26,506 nt of DNA from Selenomonadaceae bacterium UBA3796 (GTDB lineage: Bacteria; Bacillota; Negativicutes; Selenomonadales; Selenomonadaceae), in NCBI GenBank assembly GCA_002369175.1, contig DFES01000072.1:1-26506 (forward strand). The letters are read 5' to 3'. The translations under genes were made by a program, and so were the position numbers. Positions 7,708-14,846 of the stretch are shown here, one piece after another. The notes under the pieces are model-generated. The model did no database searches and was not told where the DNA came from. It saw only the letters and a program-made list of their open reading frames with translations. Each line of letters opens with the position of its first letter. Within the stretch, counting starts at the first letter, position 1.

Positions 7708-8617
7708 ATTCGATATTGCCCATCGGGGAAAAATCTGGTTTGCCATTTCTCTCCTGATTATCATTCCCGGTATTTTCTGTATGTTTACGCGAGGCTTCAA
7801 TTTCGGCATCGATTTCACCGGCGGCACCATCATGGATTTGAAATTTGACCAGCCTGTGACGGTGGCTCAGGTACGCGAAGGCCTGCGGCCTTTCGGTATG
7901 GACGGCAGCACCATTCAGCTTTCCGGAGACGGTTCCGATGTGGAGTCCTCTCAGGCGGTCATGATCCGCACGTCGGATATGGAGGAAAATGAACGCAAGG
8001 AGGTCATGGCGGGCCTCAAGAACTCCGTGGGGGATTATCAGGTCATGCGGGAGGAGAAGGTGGGAGCCGTCATTGGCGGGGAACTGATCCTGAACGCTGT
8101 GGAGGCTCTGGTGGTCTCATGGGTGCTCATCATTCTCTATGTTGCCTATCGCTTCGAGTGGCGTTTCGGCGTTTCGGCGGTTCTGGCGTTGATACACGAT
8201 ATCCTCATCGTTTTGGCGGTGTTTTCCGTTACACAGAGGCAGATTGATTCTTCCTTTGTGGCGGCGCTTCTGACCATTGTCGGCTATTCCATCAACGATA
8301 CCATTGTTATTTTCGATCGCATTCGCGAGAATCTCAAACTTCATTTTCGCAAGGGCGGAGATATCTACGAGCTTGTGAACCGAAGCGTCTACCAGACCCT
8401 TCGCCGTTCCCTCTACACGGTGTTTACCGTTATGTTCACGACCTTTGCCCTGTTCTTCTTCGGCGGCGAAACCACCAAGGATTTTGCGTTTGCTTTGCTT
8501 GTGGGGTTTGCCAGCGGCTGTTATTCCTCTATTTTCATTGCGAGCCCACTTTGGATTGAGTTCCGCAATCGGAGCGACAAGAGGAGCATGCCGAAAGCAG
8601 AATTGGCAACGAAATGA
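7700..8617 (+). CDS. secF: Protein translocase subunit SecF
   Basis: SecF is the partner of SecD in the inner membrane. The 305-residue protein has an N-terminal helix at about 12-30, the family signature FGIDFTGG at 35-42, a periplasmic part, and five helices in the second half. These include YSINDTIVIFDRIRENL and the FGGETTKDFAFALLVGFASG helix pair. SecD and SecF are separate genes here, as in Gram-negative-like organisms, rather than fused as in Bacillus. A strong terminator follows within a few bases, ending the tgt-to-secF operon. Confidence 0.97.
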   Translation: MPKFDIAHRGKIWFAISLLIIIPGIFCMFTRGFNFGIDFTGGTIMDLKFDQPVTVAQVREGLRPFGMDGSTIQLSGDGSDVESSQAVMIRTSDMEENERKEVMAGLKNSVGDYQVMREEKVGAVIGGELILNAVEALVVSWVLIILYVAYRFEWRFGVSAVLALIHDILIVLAVFSVTQRQIDSSFVAALLTIVGYSINDTIVIFDRIRENLKLHFRKGGDIYELVNRSVYQTLRRSLYTVFTVMFTTFALFFFGGETTKDFAFALLVGFASGCYSSIFIASPLWIEFRNRSDKRSMPKAELATK

Positions 8618-8620
8618 AGG

Positions 8621-8660
8621 AAATTGGATGCCGGCATGTGCCGACATCCAATTTTCGTAT
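8621..8660 (+). terminator. Rho-independent terminator after secF
   Basis: AAATTGGATG-C-CGGCA pairs with TGCCG-A-CATCCAATTT across a two-base TG loop (8621-8654, one internal mismatch), followed by a short T tract. It begins four bases after the secF stop. Confidence 0.88.
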
Positions 8661-8702
8661 GAGGTGTTGTAAGATACTGTCCTTTGCCGCCGGCTATACT
8701 TG

Positions 8703-8731
8703 TTGACACTTTTTTTTGTCTGTTATACTAT
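8703..8731 (+). promoter_or_regulatory. Probable promoter of the glycosyltransferase module
   Basis: A perfect TTGACA at 8703-8708 is followed by T-rich DNA and an AT-rich -10 region. TACTAT at 8726-8731 gives 17-base spacing; TATACT at 8724-8729 gives 15. Transcription from here would carry a leader of about 105 bases with a hairpin repeat in it. A weaker alternative, TTGTAA at 8805 with TATAGA at 8828 (17-base spacing), would start only about seven bases from the gene. Confidence 0.6.
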
Positions 8732-8738
8732 ATAGTAT
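8725..8738. promoter_or_regulatory. 14-bp perfect palindrome over the -10 region, possible operator
   Basis: ATACTATATAGTAT is fully self-complementary and lies over the predicted -10 element of the module promoter. A dimeric repressor bound here would block transcription. AT-only palindromes can also occur by chance, so this is a suggestion only. Confidence 0.35.
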
Positions 8739-8767
8739 GATACACATGGGAGAAACGTCTTATAACG

Positions 8768-8807
8768 CAATTGTTCAAGTTTTGCCGCAGGCAAAACCTT
8801 CCAATTG
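8768..8807 (+). repeat. Copy 2 of the 30-bp repeat, with a hairpin, upstream of the ArnT-like genes
   Basis: Bases 8768-8797 match the element at 1-30 in 26 of 30 positions. GTTTTGCC (8779-8786) and GGCAAAAC (8790-8797) form a perfect 8-bp stem with a GCA loop. The copy is also flanked by CAATTG on both sides (8768-8773 and 8802-8807). These two can pair with each other, giving a two-stem structure with a small internal loop. There is no T tract, so it is not a normal terminator. If transcription starts at the TTGACA promoter, it lies in the leader RNA, about 40 bases before the first start codon. Confidence 0.65.
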
Positions 8808-8846
8808 TAAATTTTACTGTTCGCCAGTATAGAGGGTTGGAGAGAA

Positions 8847-10304
8847 ATGTCGGAACGCAATCATCATATATTGTATATACTTCTTTTCGGTGTCTTGTTC
8901 TACATGGGGAACTGGAACATTCCGGTGAGCGACCCCGTGGAGGTCAATTATGCCCAAACGGCGGTGGAGATGCTGCAGTCCGGCGATTTTGTTTCGCCGC
9001 GCATCTATGGGCATTATTGGTATGACAAGCCTGTTTTCTTTTACTGGGAGCTCATTGCGGCCTATTCCGTCTTTGGGGTCACGGACTTTGCGGCGCGCTT
9101 CTTTCCACCGTTGTTTGCTGTGGCGGGCCTTTTCCTTGTCTGGTTCTTTGCCGGAAGACTGTATGGGGAGCGCACGGGGTTCTGGTCTGCCGTGGTTCTG
9201 GGGACTTCACTTATTTACTGGTGCCTTGCGAAGCTCATTATCACGGATATGGCGCTGTTTTTCTTTATGAGTGGCACTCTGGCATTTTTTTATCTGGCCT
9301 ACCGGAGCCGGGAGAAATACCTTTACTATGCTTCCTATGTCTTTGCGGGACTGGCGGTGCTGACAAAAGGCCCCATAGGACTGCTTTTGCCCGGCTTCAT
9401 CATCCTGCTCTTCCTCTTGTGGCAGAGGAATTTTCAGGAATTCAGGAGGATGAAGCTTTTTTCCGGCATGCTGGTGTTTTTTCTCGTATGCAGTCCATGG
9501 TATTATCAGATGTACCTGCTGCATGGACAGGACTTCCTGGATACCTTCCTGGGAGTTCACAATTACCTGCGCGCCACGGTTTCCGAGCACCCGAAATGGG
9601 ATGTCTGGTATTACTATACCGGCATTTTTTTCCTTGGGACGATTCCCTGGAGCTTCGCTCTTCCCATGGCTCTTTGGAGACGTTTCCAGACGCGGGATTT
9701 CTCCCTGGAACCCGATACGCGCTTCCTGCTCCTGTGGGCAGTTGTTATTCAGGTCTTTTTTCAATGCATGGCAACAAAGTATCCTACCTATACGTTTCCC
9801 GCTTTTTTCCCCATTGCGATCCTGACGGCGCACATGCTGGAAGGAAGGAAGATCCTGAAACGCGCTGCTGTGGCGGGGATAGCTCTCTGTGTTCTCGTGA
9901 CGGGTCTCCTTGCCGGATATTATGCTTCCAAGGACGGTCACTTTGCCGGAAAGCCCGTGGCGGAATATCTGAACCAGAGGATGGGGGAGAAGGATGTTCT
10001 CCTTTGCCTGGGTGATTACCGCGCTTCCATTGTCTATTATACCCAGCATACCATGTATTCCTTGGATTCTGTCGAGGGCATTGAGAGCCGCAGGGCGAAG
10101 GCTATGGACTGGAGCAGCAAGAATGTCATGCCTTTCCTCGCCTTCGGTGATGTGCCGAGGGATCGGGATGTCTATCTCGTGCTGGAAGAGAACCGTCGGG
10201 ATGAGTTGGAACATCATTTTCCGGAGGGGAACTGGCAGTTTCTCATGAAATCTACGGAAAAAGATGCCGTGTTGTATCTGTACTACCGAAAGGCACAGGA
10301 ATGA
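8847..10304 (+). CDS. ArnT-like (GT83/PMT-type) membrane glycosyltransferase, first of two paralogues
   Basis: This is a 485-residue polytopic inner-membrane protein of the GT-C superfamily, about 11-13 membrane segments. Family members move a sugar from a polyprenyl-phosphate carrier onto lipid A, another glycan or a protein on the outer face of the membrane. The first periplasmic loop has the GT-C acidic motif around D29 (SDPVEVNYAQTAVEML) and then PRIYGHYWYDKPVFFYW, equivalent to the conserved KPP-like segment of ArnT. The TKGPIGLLLPG loop near 175-185 and a soluble C-terminal part also fit. The sugar and acceptor are not known; calling it arnT proper would overstate the evidence. GGAG lies just before the ATG, and the stop overlaps the next paralogue by four bases. 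Confidence 0.85.
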   Translation: MSERNHHILYILLFGVLFYMGNWNIPVSDPVEVNYAQTAVEMLQSGDFVSPRIYGHYWYDKPVFFYWELIAAYSVFGVTDFAARFFPPLFAVAGLFLVWFFAGRLYGERTGFWSAVVLGTSLIYWCLAKLIITDMALFFFMSGTLAFFYLAYRSREKYLYYASYVFAGLAVLTKGPIGLLLPGFIILLFLLWQRNFQEFRRMKLFSGMLVFFLVCSPWYYQMYLLHGQDFLDTFLGVHNYLRATVSEHPKWDVWYYYTGIFFLGTIPWSFALPMALWRRFQTRDFSLEPDTRFLLLWAVVIQVFFQCMATKYPTYTFPAFFPIAILTAHMLEGRKILKRAAVAGIALCVLVTGLLAGYYASKDGHFAGKPVAEYLNQRMGEKDVLLCLGDYRASIVYYTQHTMYSLDSVEGIESRRAKAMDWSSKNVMPFLAFGDVPRDRDVYLVLEENRRDELEHHFPEGNWQFLMKSTEKDAVLYLYYRKAQE

Positions 10305-11791
10305 GGAGATATACGATGGGAGTAATCGGTGCATTGTTCGTATTTTGCCTGCTGATGTTTTTTGCAGCCAATCATTTGATTCCCATTACAGACCCCGTGG
10401 AATCGAATTATGTTCTCACTGCAAAGGAAATGATTGCTTCCGGTGATTATTTCTCTCCGCGCATCTATGGAAATTACTGGTATGACAAGCCCATTCTCTT
10501 TTATTGGGAGCTCATAGCTGCTTTCCAGCTCATGGGCATCCATGAGTTTGCAGCGCGTTTTTTTCCGGCAGTCATGGCTTCGGTCGGCGTTTTCCTGACT
10601 TATTTCTTTGGCAGAAAACTGCATGGACAGAAAATTGGCTTCATGGCCGCGATTATTCTGGGCACTTCTCTGGAGTACTGGTATATCGCTCATGCGGTGA
10701 TTACCGATATGACATTGTTCGTGGCAGTGTCCGTTGCATTGATGTGTTTTTATCTCGGTTACAGTGAGGGGAAGCCGAACTATTATTATGGTTCCTACAT
10801 CGCAGCGGCGGTTGCCGTACTCACAAAGGGACCGATCGGCATCTGCCTTCCGGGGCTGATTGTGTTTCTGTTTCTGCTCTGGCAGAGGGATTTGCGCCAT
10901 TTTCTGAAACTGCGGCTATTCTCCGGGCTTCTACTGTTCCTTGCGATTGCCTCCCTCTGGTATTATCCCATGTATCAGAAGCATGGGTGGGATTTCATCA
11001 ACACTTTTTTTGGGGTTCATAATGTGCTCCGCGCCTCGGTGTCTGAGCATCCGGAAGTGAATGTCTGGTACTATTATCTCGCAATCTTTCTGGTGGGTTT
11101 TCTTCCCTGGGTCTTCATGGCGCTTCCCGCTTCGCTCCGCTCCTGCTGGAGAGAGAGGAAACTCCCCGTTTTCGATGTTGAAAAGAAGTTTCTCCTGGTA
11201 TGGGCGGTAACGATTCCCGTGCTCTTCCAATGTTTTGCGACGAAATACATCACCTATACCCTCCCTTATATGATGCCTGTGGCAATCCTTTTCGCTTTGT
11301 ATTTTGCGGAACATGAAAAAGCTTTTCGGCGTCTCGCCGTTTTTGCAGTGGTGGTGCTGAATATTTGCATGTTCCTTGTGGCAATTCCTCTTTGCCGTGA
11401 GAACTCGGAGAAGGACACTGCGGAATTCCTTCCCTCCATCGTTGATGAGAACACCCTCATCGTTTCCTATGGCAGCCGCTATCCGACATCGTTGGTTTTT
11501 TACTCCGGCTATACGATTCCCCGGACGGATCTCAGGACACTGGTCAATGAGATGAAGCCGAAGGAGATGGAGTGGACCTCCACCAATGTCATGCCCCTTC
11601 TTCCCATGGATGAACTGCCCGATGACAAGAAGATCCTGGCAGCCGTTTACAAGAAAAAGGCGCCGAATTTCTTTGAACTGGCAGAGGGGGAGTGGACCCT
11701 TGTGAAGGAGACGGGAAAATTCTACATCTATCAACGAAATCCGCTCAAGGATGGAAATCCTCCTGCGACGGAAGGAGATGCATCGTATTGA
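10301..11791 (+). CDS. ArnT-like (GT83/PMT-type) membrane glycosyltransferase, second paralogue
   Basis: This 496-residue protein aligns over its whole length with the preceding gene. D31 sits in TDPVESNYVLTAKEMI; PRIYGNYWYDKPILFYW, LTKGPIGICLPG, FFGVHNVLRASVSEHPEVNVWYY-type segments and FATKYITYTLPY all have near-identical partners. The pair therefore looks like an old tandem duplication that has diverged, most clearly in the C-terminal periplasmic part. It is predicted to sit in the inner membrane and use an undecaprenyl-phosphate-linked sugar. It overlaps both neighbours by four bases, which suggests coupled translation and a shared pathway. Two copies may mean two acceptors or a heteromer; the sequence does not decide. 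Confidence 0.85.
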   Translation: MRRYTMGVIGALFVFCLLMFFAANHLIPITDPVESNYVLTAKEMIASGDYFSPRIYGNYWYDKPILFYWELIAAFQLMGIHEFAARFFPAVMASVGVFLTYFFGRKLHGQKIGFMAAIILGTSLEYWYIAHAVITDMTLFVAVSVALMCFYLGYSEGKPNYYYGSYIAAAVAVLTKGPIGICLPGLIVFLFLLWQRDLRHFLKLRLFSGLLLFLAIASLWYYPMYQKHGWDFINTFFGVHNVLRASVSEHPEVNVWYYYLAIFLVGFLPWVFMALPASLRSCWRERKLPVFDVEKKFLLVWAVTIPVLFQCFATKYITYTLPYMMPVAILFALYFAEHEKAFRRLAVFAVVVLNICMFLVAIPLCRENSEKDTAEFLPSIVDENTLIVSYGSRYPTSLVFYSGYTIPRTDLRTLVNEMKPKEMEWTSTNVMPLLPMDELPDDKKILAAVYKKKAPNFFELAEGEWTLVKETGKFYIYQRNPLKDGNPPATEGDASY

Positions 11792-12747
11792 AGAAAGTGT
11801 CGATCGTCGTTCCTGTGTACAATGAAGAGGACAATATTGAGCATTTTGCCGAGAGCGTCCGGATGGCTATGGAGCCATTGGATTATGCGTACGAGATATT
11901 GTTTGTGGATGATGGCTCAAGGGATGGCAGCAGGGGCATTCTGCTCAAGCTGGAGCTGGAAGATCCCCATATCCATGGAATCTTCCTCGCCCGCAACTCT
12001 GGTCATCAGCTGGCATTGACCTGCGGGTTGGACTATGCGGACGGGGACGCTGTCATTACCATGGATGGGGATATGCAGCATCCGCCGGAACTCATCCCCC
12101 TCCTCCTGGAAAAATGGGAGGAGGGAAATGACGTTGTGCAGACGATCCGTCAGACGACGGAGGGGGTATCCATCTTCAAGCGGCTGACGTCGAAGTATTA
12201 TTACAAAGTTCTCAATACACTCTCGGATGTACCCATACAGCCGGGGGGCTCGGATTTCCGCCTCATGGATCGCCGCGTGGTCATCGCTTTCCGCCGGTAC
12301 AGGGAACATGCCCGGTTTATTCGGGGCATGGTTGGTGCGATGGGCTTTCGGCAGGTTCAGGTGGAATTTGTGGCGCCTCCCCGTTTTGCCGGCGTTTCCA
12401 AGTTCTCTCTGAGAAAAATGGCGCGTTTTGCCATGGACGGCATCTTGTCCTACTCTTCCGTTCCCCTGCGATGGGCTTTTTATGCGGGGCTTTTCAGCGG
12501 GCTTTGCAGTATTCTTCTGCTCATCCACGTGTTTTATGCGACATGGATGGGCAGTGCGGTGGCAGGTTGGGCGACGATTACTGTATGCATCCTTTTTTTC
12601 GGCGGGATCCAGATGGTGTTCCTCGGGATCATTGGTGAATACATTGGCCGGATTTTTGAGGAAGTAAAGGGCAGGCCTCTTTACCTTGTTGCGAAGGAAC
12701 CGGAAAACAGGAAGGGGATGGAGAGCAGGATGGACTCCCGGGCATGA
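11788..12747 (+). CDS. GT2-family polyprenyl-phosphate glycosyltransferase (GtrB/DPM1/ArnC-like)
   Basis: This 319-residue enzyme probably transfers a sugar from a nucleotide donor to undecaprenyl phosphate on the cytosolic side, making the lipid-linked donor for the two ArnT-like transferases upstream. The GT-A domain begins KKVSIVVPVYNEEDN and has VDDGS at 40-44, the metal-binding DGD at 93-95 followed by MQHPPE, and a PGGSDFRLMDR segment. Two C-terminal membrane helices follow (about 226-250 and 258-285), ending in the typical GEYIGRIFEEVKGRPLYLV. The start is a TTG overlapping the previous stop (TTGA) with AAGGAG ten bases upstream. The frame is open further upstream, but only within the preceding gene. 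No ArnA, ArnB, ArnD or flippase gene is nearby, so the sugar need not be aminoarabinose. Confidence 0.9.
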   Translation: MKKVSIVVPVYNEEDNIEHFAESVRMAMEPLDYAYEILFVDDGSRDGSRGILLKLELEDPHIHGIFLARNSGHQLALTCGLDYADGDAVITMDGDMQHPPELIPLLLEKWEEGNDVVQTIRQTTEGVSIFKRLTSKYYYKVLNTLSDVPIQPGGSDFRLMDRRVVIAFRRYREHARFIRGMVGAMGFRQVQVEFVAPPRFAGVSKFSLRKMARFAMDGILSYSSVPLRWAFYAGLFSGLCSILLLIHVFYATWMGSAVAGWATITVCILFFGGIQMVFLGIIGEYIGRIFEEVKGRPLYLVAKEPENRKGMESRMDSRA

Positions 12748-12809
12748 AATGAAGGATGCCAGGAGGATTTTGGCGCAATACATCGAATATAAATGACAGG
12801 ACGGGTAGT

Positions 12810-14816
12810 ATGCATAAGAAATGGAATGTGTATACGGGAGACTCAGACAGGATTTTGGCGTTTTCCGAGGAACTCTCTGTTTCGGAGAAGTTGGCAGGTC
12901 TTCTGTGGCACCGGGGCATCAGGACGAAGGCGGAAGCGGAAGCATTTCTCTTTCCGGAGGAAAAGCAGGAATTTCATGACCCCTTTCTCATGAAGGATAT
13001 GGATAAAGCGGTCAAGAGAATACTCAGCGCCATCCGGAAGCATGAGCATATCACGGTTTACGGTGATTACGATGTGGACGGGATTACGTCTACCGCTCTT
13101 TTGACGCGGAATTTGCGGCAGTTGGGGGGAGATGTGGACTACTACATTCCCGAACGCCAGACGGAAGGCTATGGCTTCAATCCCTCTGCTCTGCAGAAAT
13201 TGGCGTCCGGCGGAACAAAGCTCATCGTATCCGTGGATTGCGGTATTGCGTCGGTGGAGGATGTGGCTGCTTTTCGTGGGGACGTGGACATTGTCATCAC
13301 GGATCATCATATTCCCGGAACGCAGCTCCCTCCGGCGGTGGCAGTGGTGAATCCCCATCGGGAGGACTGCCCTTACCCGGACAAAAATCTGGCAGGTGTG
13401 GGCGTAGCCTTCAAGCTCTGTCAGGCGCTATGGAAGAAGCTGAAGAAATGCTGCTTTCAGGGGGATACGGAGTTCGTGGCGCTGGGCACCATTGCCGATA
13501 TCGTTCCCCTTCTGGGGGAGAATCGCAAATTGGTCAGGCTTGGCTTGGCGAGGATTGCCGATACGGAATTTCCCGGACTCCAGGAGCTCATCGGTGTATC
13601 CGGCCTTTTGGGGCGGGAAATCGGGGCAGGCCAGATCGGTTTCCTGCTGGCGCCCAGGCTCAATGCGGCAGGCCGTATGGGGAGCGCGATGGATGGAGTG
13701 AGGCTCCTCTTGGCAGGAAAAGAGGAAGCCGCTTCGGGGCTGGCGTGCAAGCTGGCGGAGGATTTGAATGAGAAAAATCTTCAAAGGCAGCAGATTGAGC
13801 GGGAAATTCTGGAACTTGCAGAGGCGAAGATTTCCCGAATGGATCTTGCGCAGGTCCATTCCATTGTCCTTGACGGGGAAGATTGGCATCCCGGCGTTAT
13901 CGGGATTGTAGCGTCGAGACTGGTGGACAAGTATTATCTCCCGACCATTATCATCAGCCGTCACGGGGAAATCGGCAAAGGCTCCTGCCGAAGCATTTCG
14001 GCGCTCCATATGTACGACTCCCTTTGCGCCTGCAGGGAGTTTCTGCTTGGCTTCGGGGGGCATTCCCAGGCGGCGGGGCTGACACTTGCGACAGAGCAAA
14101 TCGAGAAGTTCCGTCAAGCCTTTGATGCTTATGTGGCAAGCACACTGACGGAATCGGATTACTGTCCTTCCGTGAACATAGAGTTTGAGCTTGCGCCTCG
14201 GGAAATTGATGTTTCCCTGATCGAGGAGATCGCCCGCCTGGAGCCTTACGGCATGGGAAATCCCAGGCCCCTTTTCGGCAGCAGGGGAGTACGGGGAGCC
14301 AATGCCCGCTCCGTTGGACGGGAAAAGCAGCACCTGGCGTTTGATTTGGAGAGTCCTGAACGTACCATAACCGTTCTGTACTGGAACAAAAGCTCTTATA
14401 TGAATATCGCGAATGCAGAGGAACTCGATATCGTTTACTTTCCGCAGATCAACGAATGGCAGGGAAAGAAATCCGTTGAGTTCATGCTTCAGGAAATGGA
14501 TCCCGCATCCTCTGAACGCGTTTTTCCGGAACGCAGCATGTTGGTCAGAGTCTATTCCCTGCTGAAGGAATTATCATCGGAGCCCAAGGGGATACCTCTG
14601 GATGCATGCGCACTGGTGGAGGCCTTTGCCGAGCGTTTCGGACACATTTCCCTTTACAGTATGAAATGCAGCCTGCGGATCTTTCAGGAGCTGGACCTCC
14701 TTCGCGGGGATTTGGAGGGGAAGCGCTATGTCCTTCCTGTGCCAAAGGAGAAAATGGATCTCATGCAATCGGCATCCTACAGGAAAAACATGGAGGCTCA
14801 AATGCATCGTGTATAG
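12810..14816 (+). CDS. recJ: Single-stranded-DNA-specific exonuclease RecJ
   Basis: RecJ is the 5'-to-3' single-strand DNA exonuclease of recombination and base-excision repair. The 668-residue protein carries the DHH phosphoesterase motifs: YGDYDVDG with D86, D88 and D90; VSVDCGI; DHH at 165-167; and PHREDCPYPDKNLAGVGVAFKL. The DHHA1-type region has APRLNAAGRMGSA and, later, GKGSCRS and FGGHSQAAG. A C-terminal extension of about 130 residues follows, as in many Firmicute RecJ proteins. The ATG at 12810 gives a typical WNVYTGD start; the frame is open back to an ATG at 12756. The ribosome site (GGACGGG) is only fair. recJ close to rel and secDF is a common arrangement. Confidence 0.95.
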   Translation: MHKKWNVYTGDSDRILAFSEELSVSEKLAGLLWHRGIRTKAEAEAFLFPEEKQEFHDPFLMKDMDKAVKRILSAIRKHEHITVYGDYDVDGITSTALLTRNLRQLGGDVDYYIPERQTEGYGFNPSALQKLASGGTKLIVSVDCGIASVEDVAAFRGDVDIVITDHHIPGTQLPPAVAVVNPHREDCPYPDKNLAGVGVAFKLCQALWKKLKKCCFQGDTEFVALGTIADIVPLLGENRKLVRLGLARIADTEFPGLQELIGVSGLLGREIGAGQIGFLLAPRLNAAGRMGSAMDGVRLLLAGKEEAASGLACKLAEDLNEKNLQRQQIEREILELAEAKISRMDLAQVHSIVLDGEDWHPGVIGIVASRLVDKYYLPTIIISRHGEIGKGSCRSISALHMYDSLCACREFLLGFGGHSQAAGLTLATEQIEKFRQAFDAYVASTLTESDYCPSVNIEFELAPREIDVSLIEEIARLEPYGMGNPRPLFGSRGVRGANARSVGREKQHLAFDLESPERTITVLYWNKSSYMNIANAEELDIVYFPQINEWQGKKSVEFMLQEMDPASSERVFPERSMLVRVYSLLKELSSEPKGIPLDACALVEAFAERFGHISLYSMKCSLRIFQELDLLRGDLEGKRYVLPVPKEKMDLMQSASYRKNMEAQMHRV

Positions 14817-14846
14817 ACGATGCTTATTTTGGAGGGGGTGAGACAG

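Noticed and set aside
6421..7833. Minus-strand open frame of about 470 codons opposite secD
   Set aside because: It is an antisense shadow of secD with no family motif; the plus-strand gene is certain.
8768..8807. Copy 2 repeat as a rho-independent terminator
   Set aside because: The hairpin is not followed by a T tract, and secF already has a strong terminator at 8621-8660.
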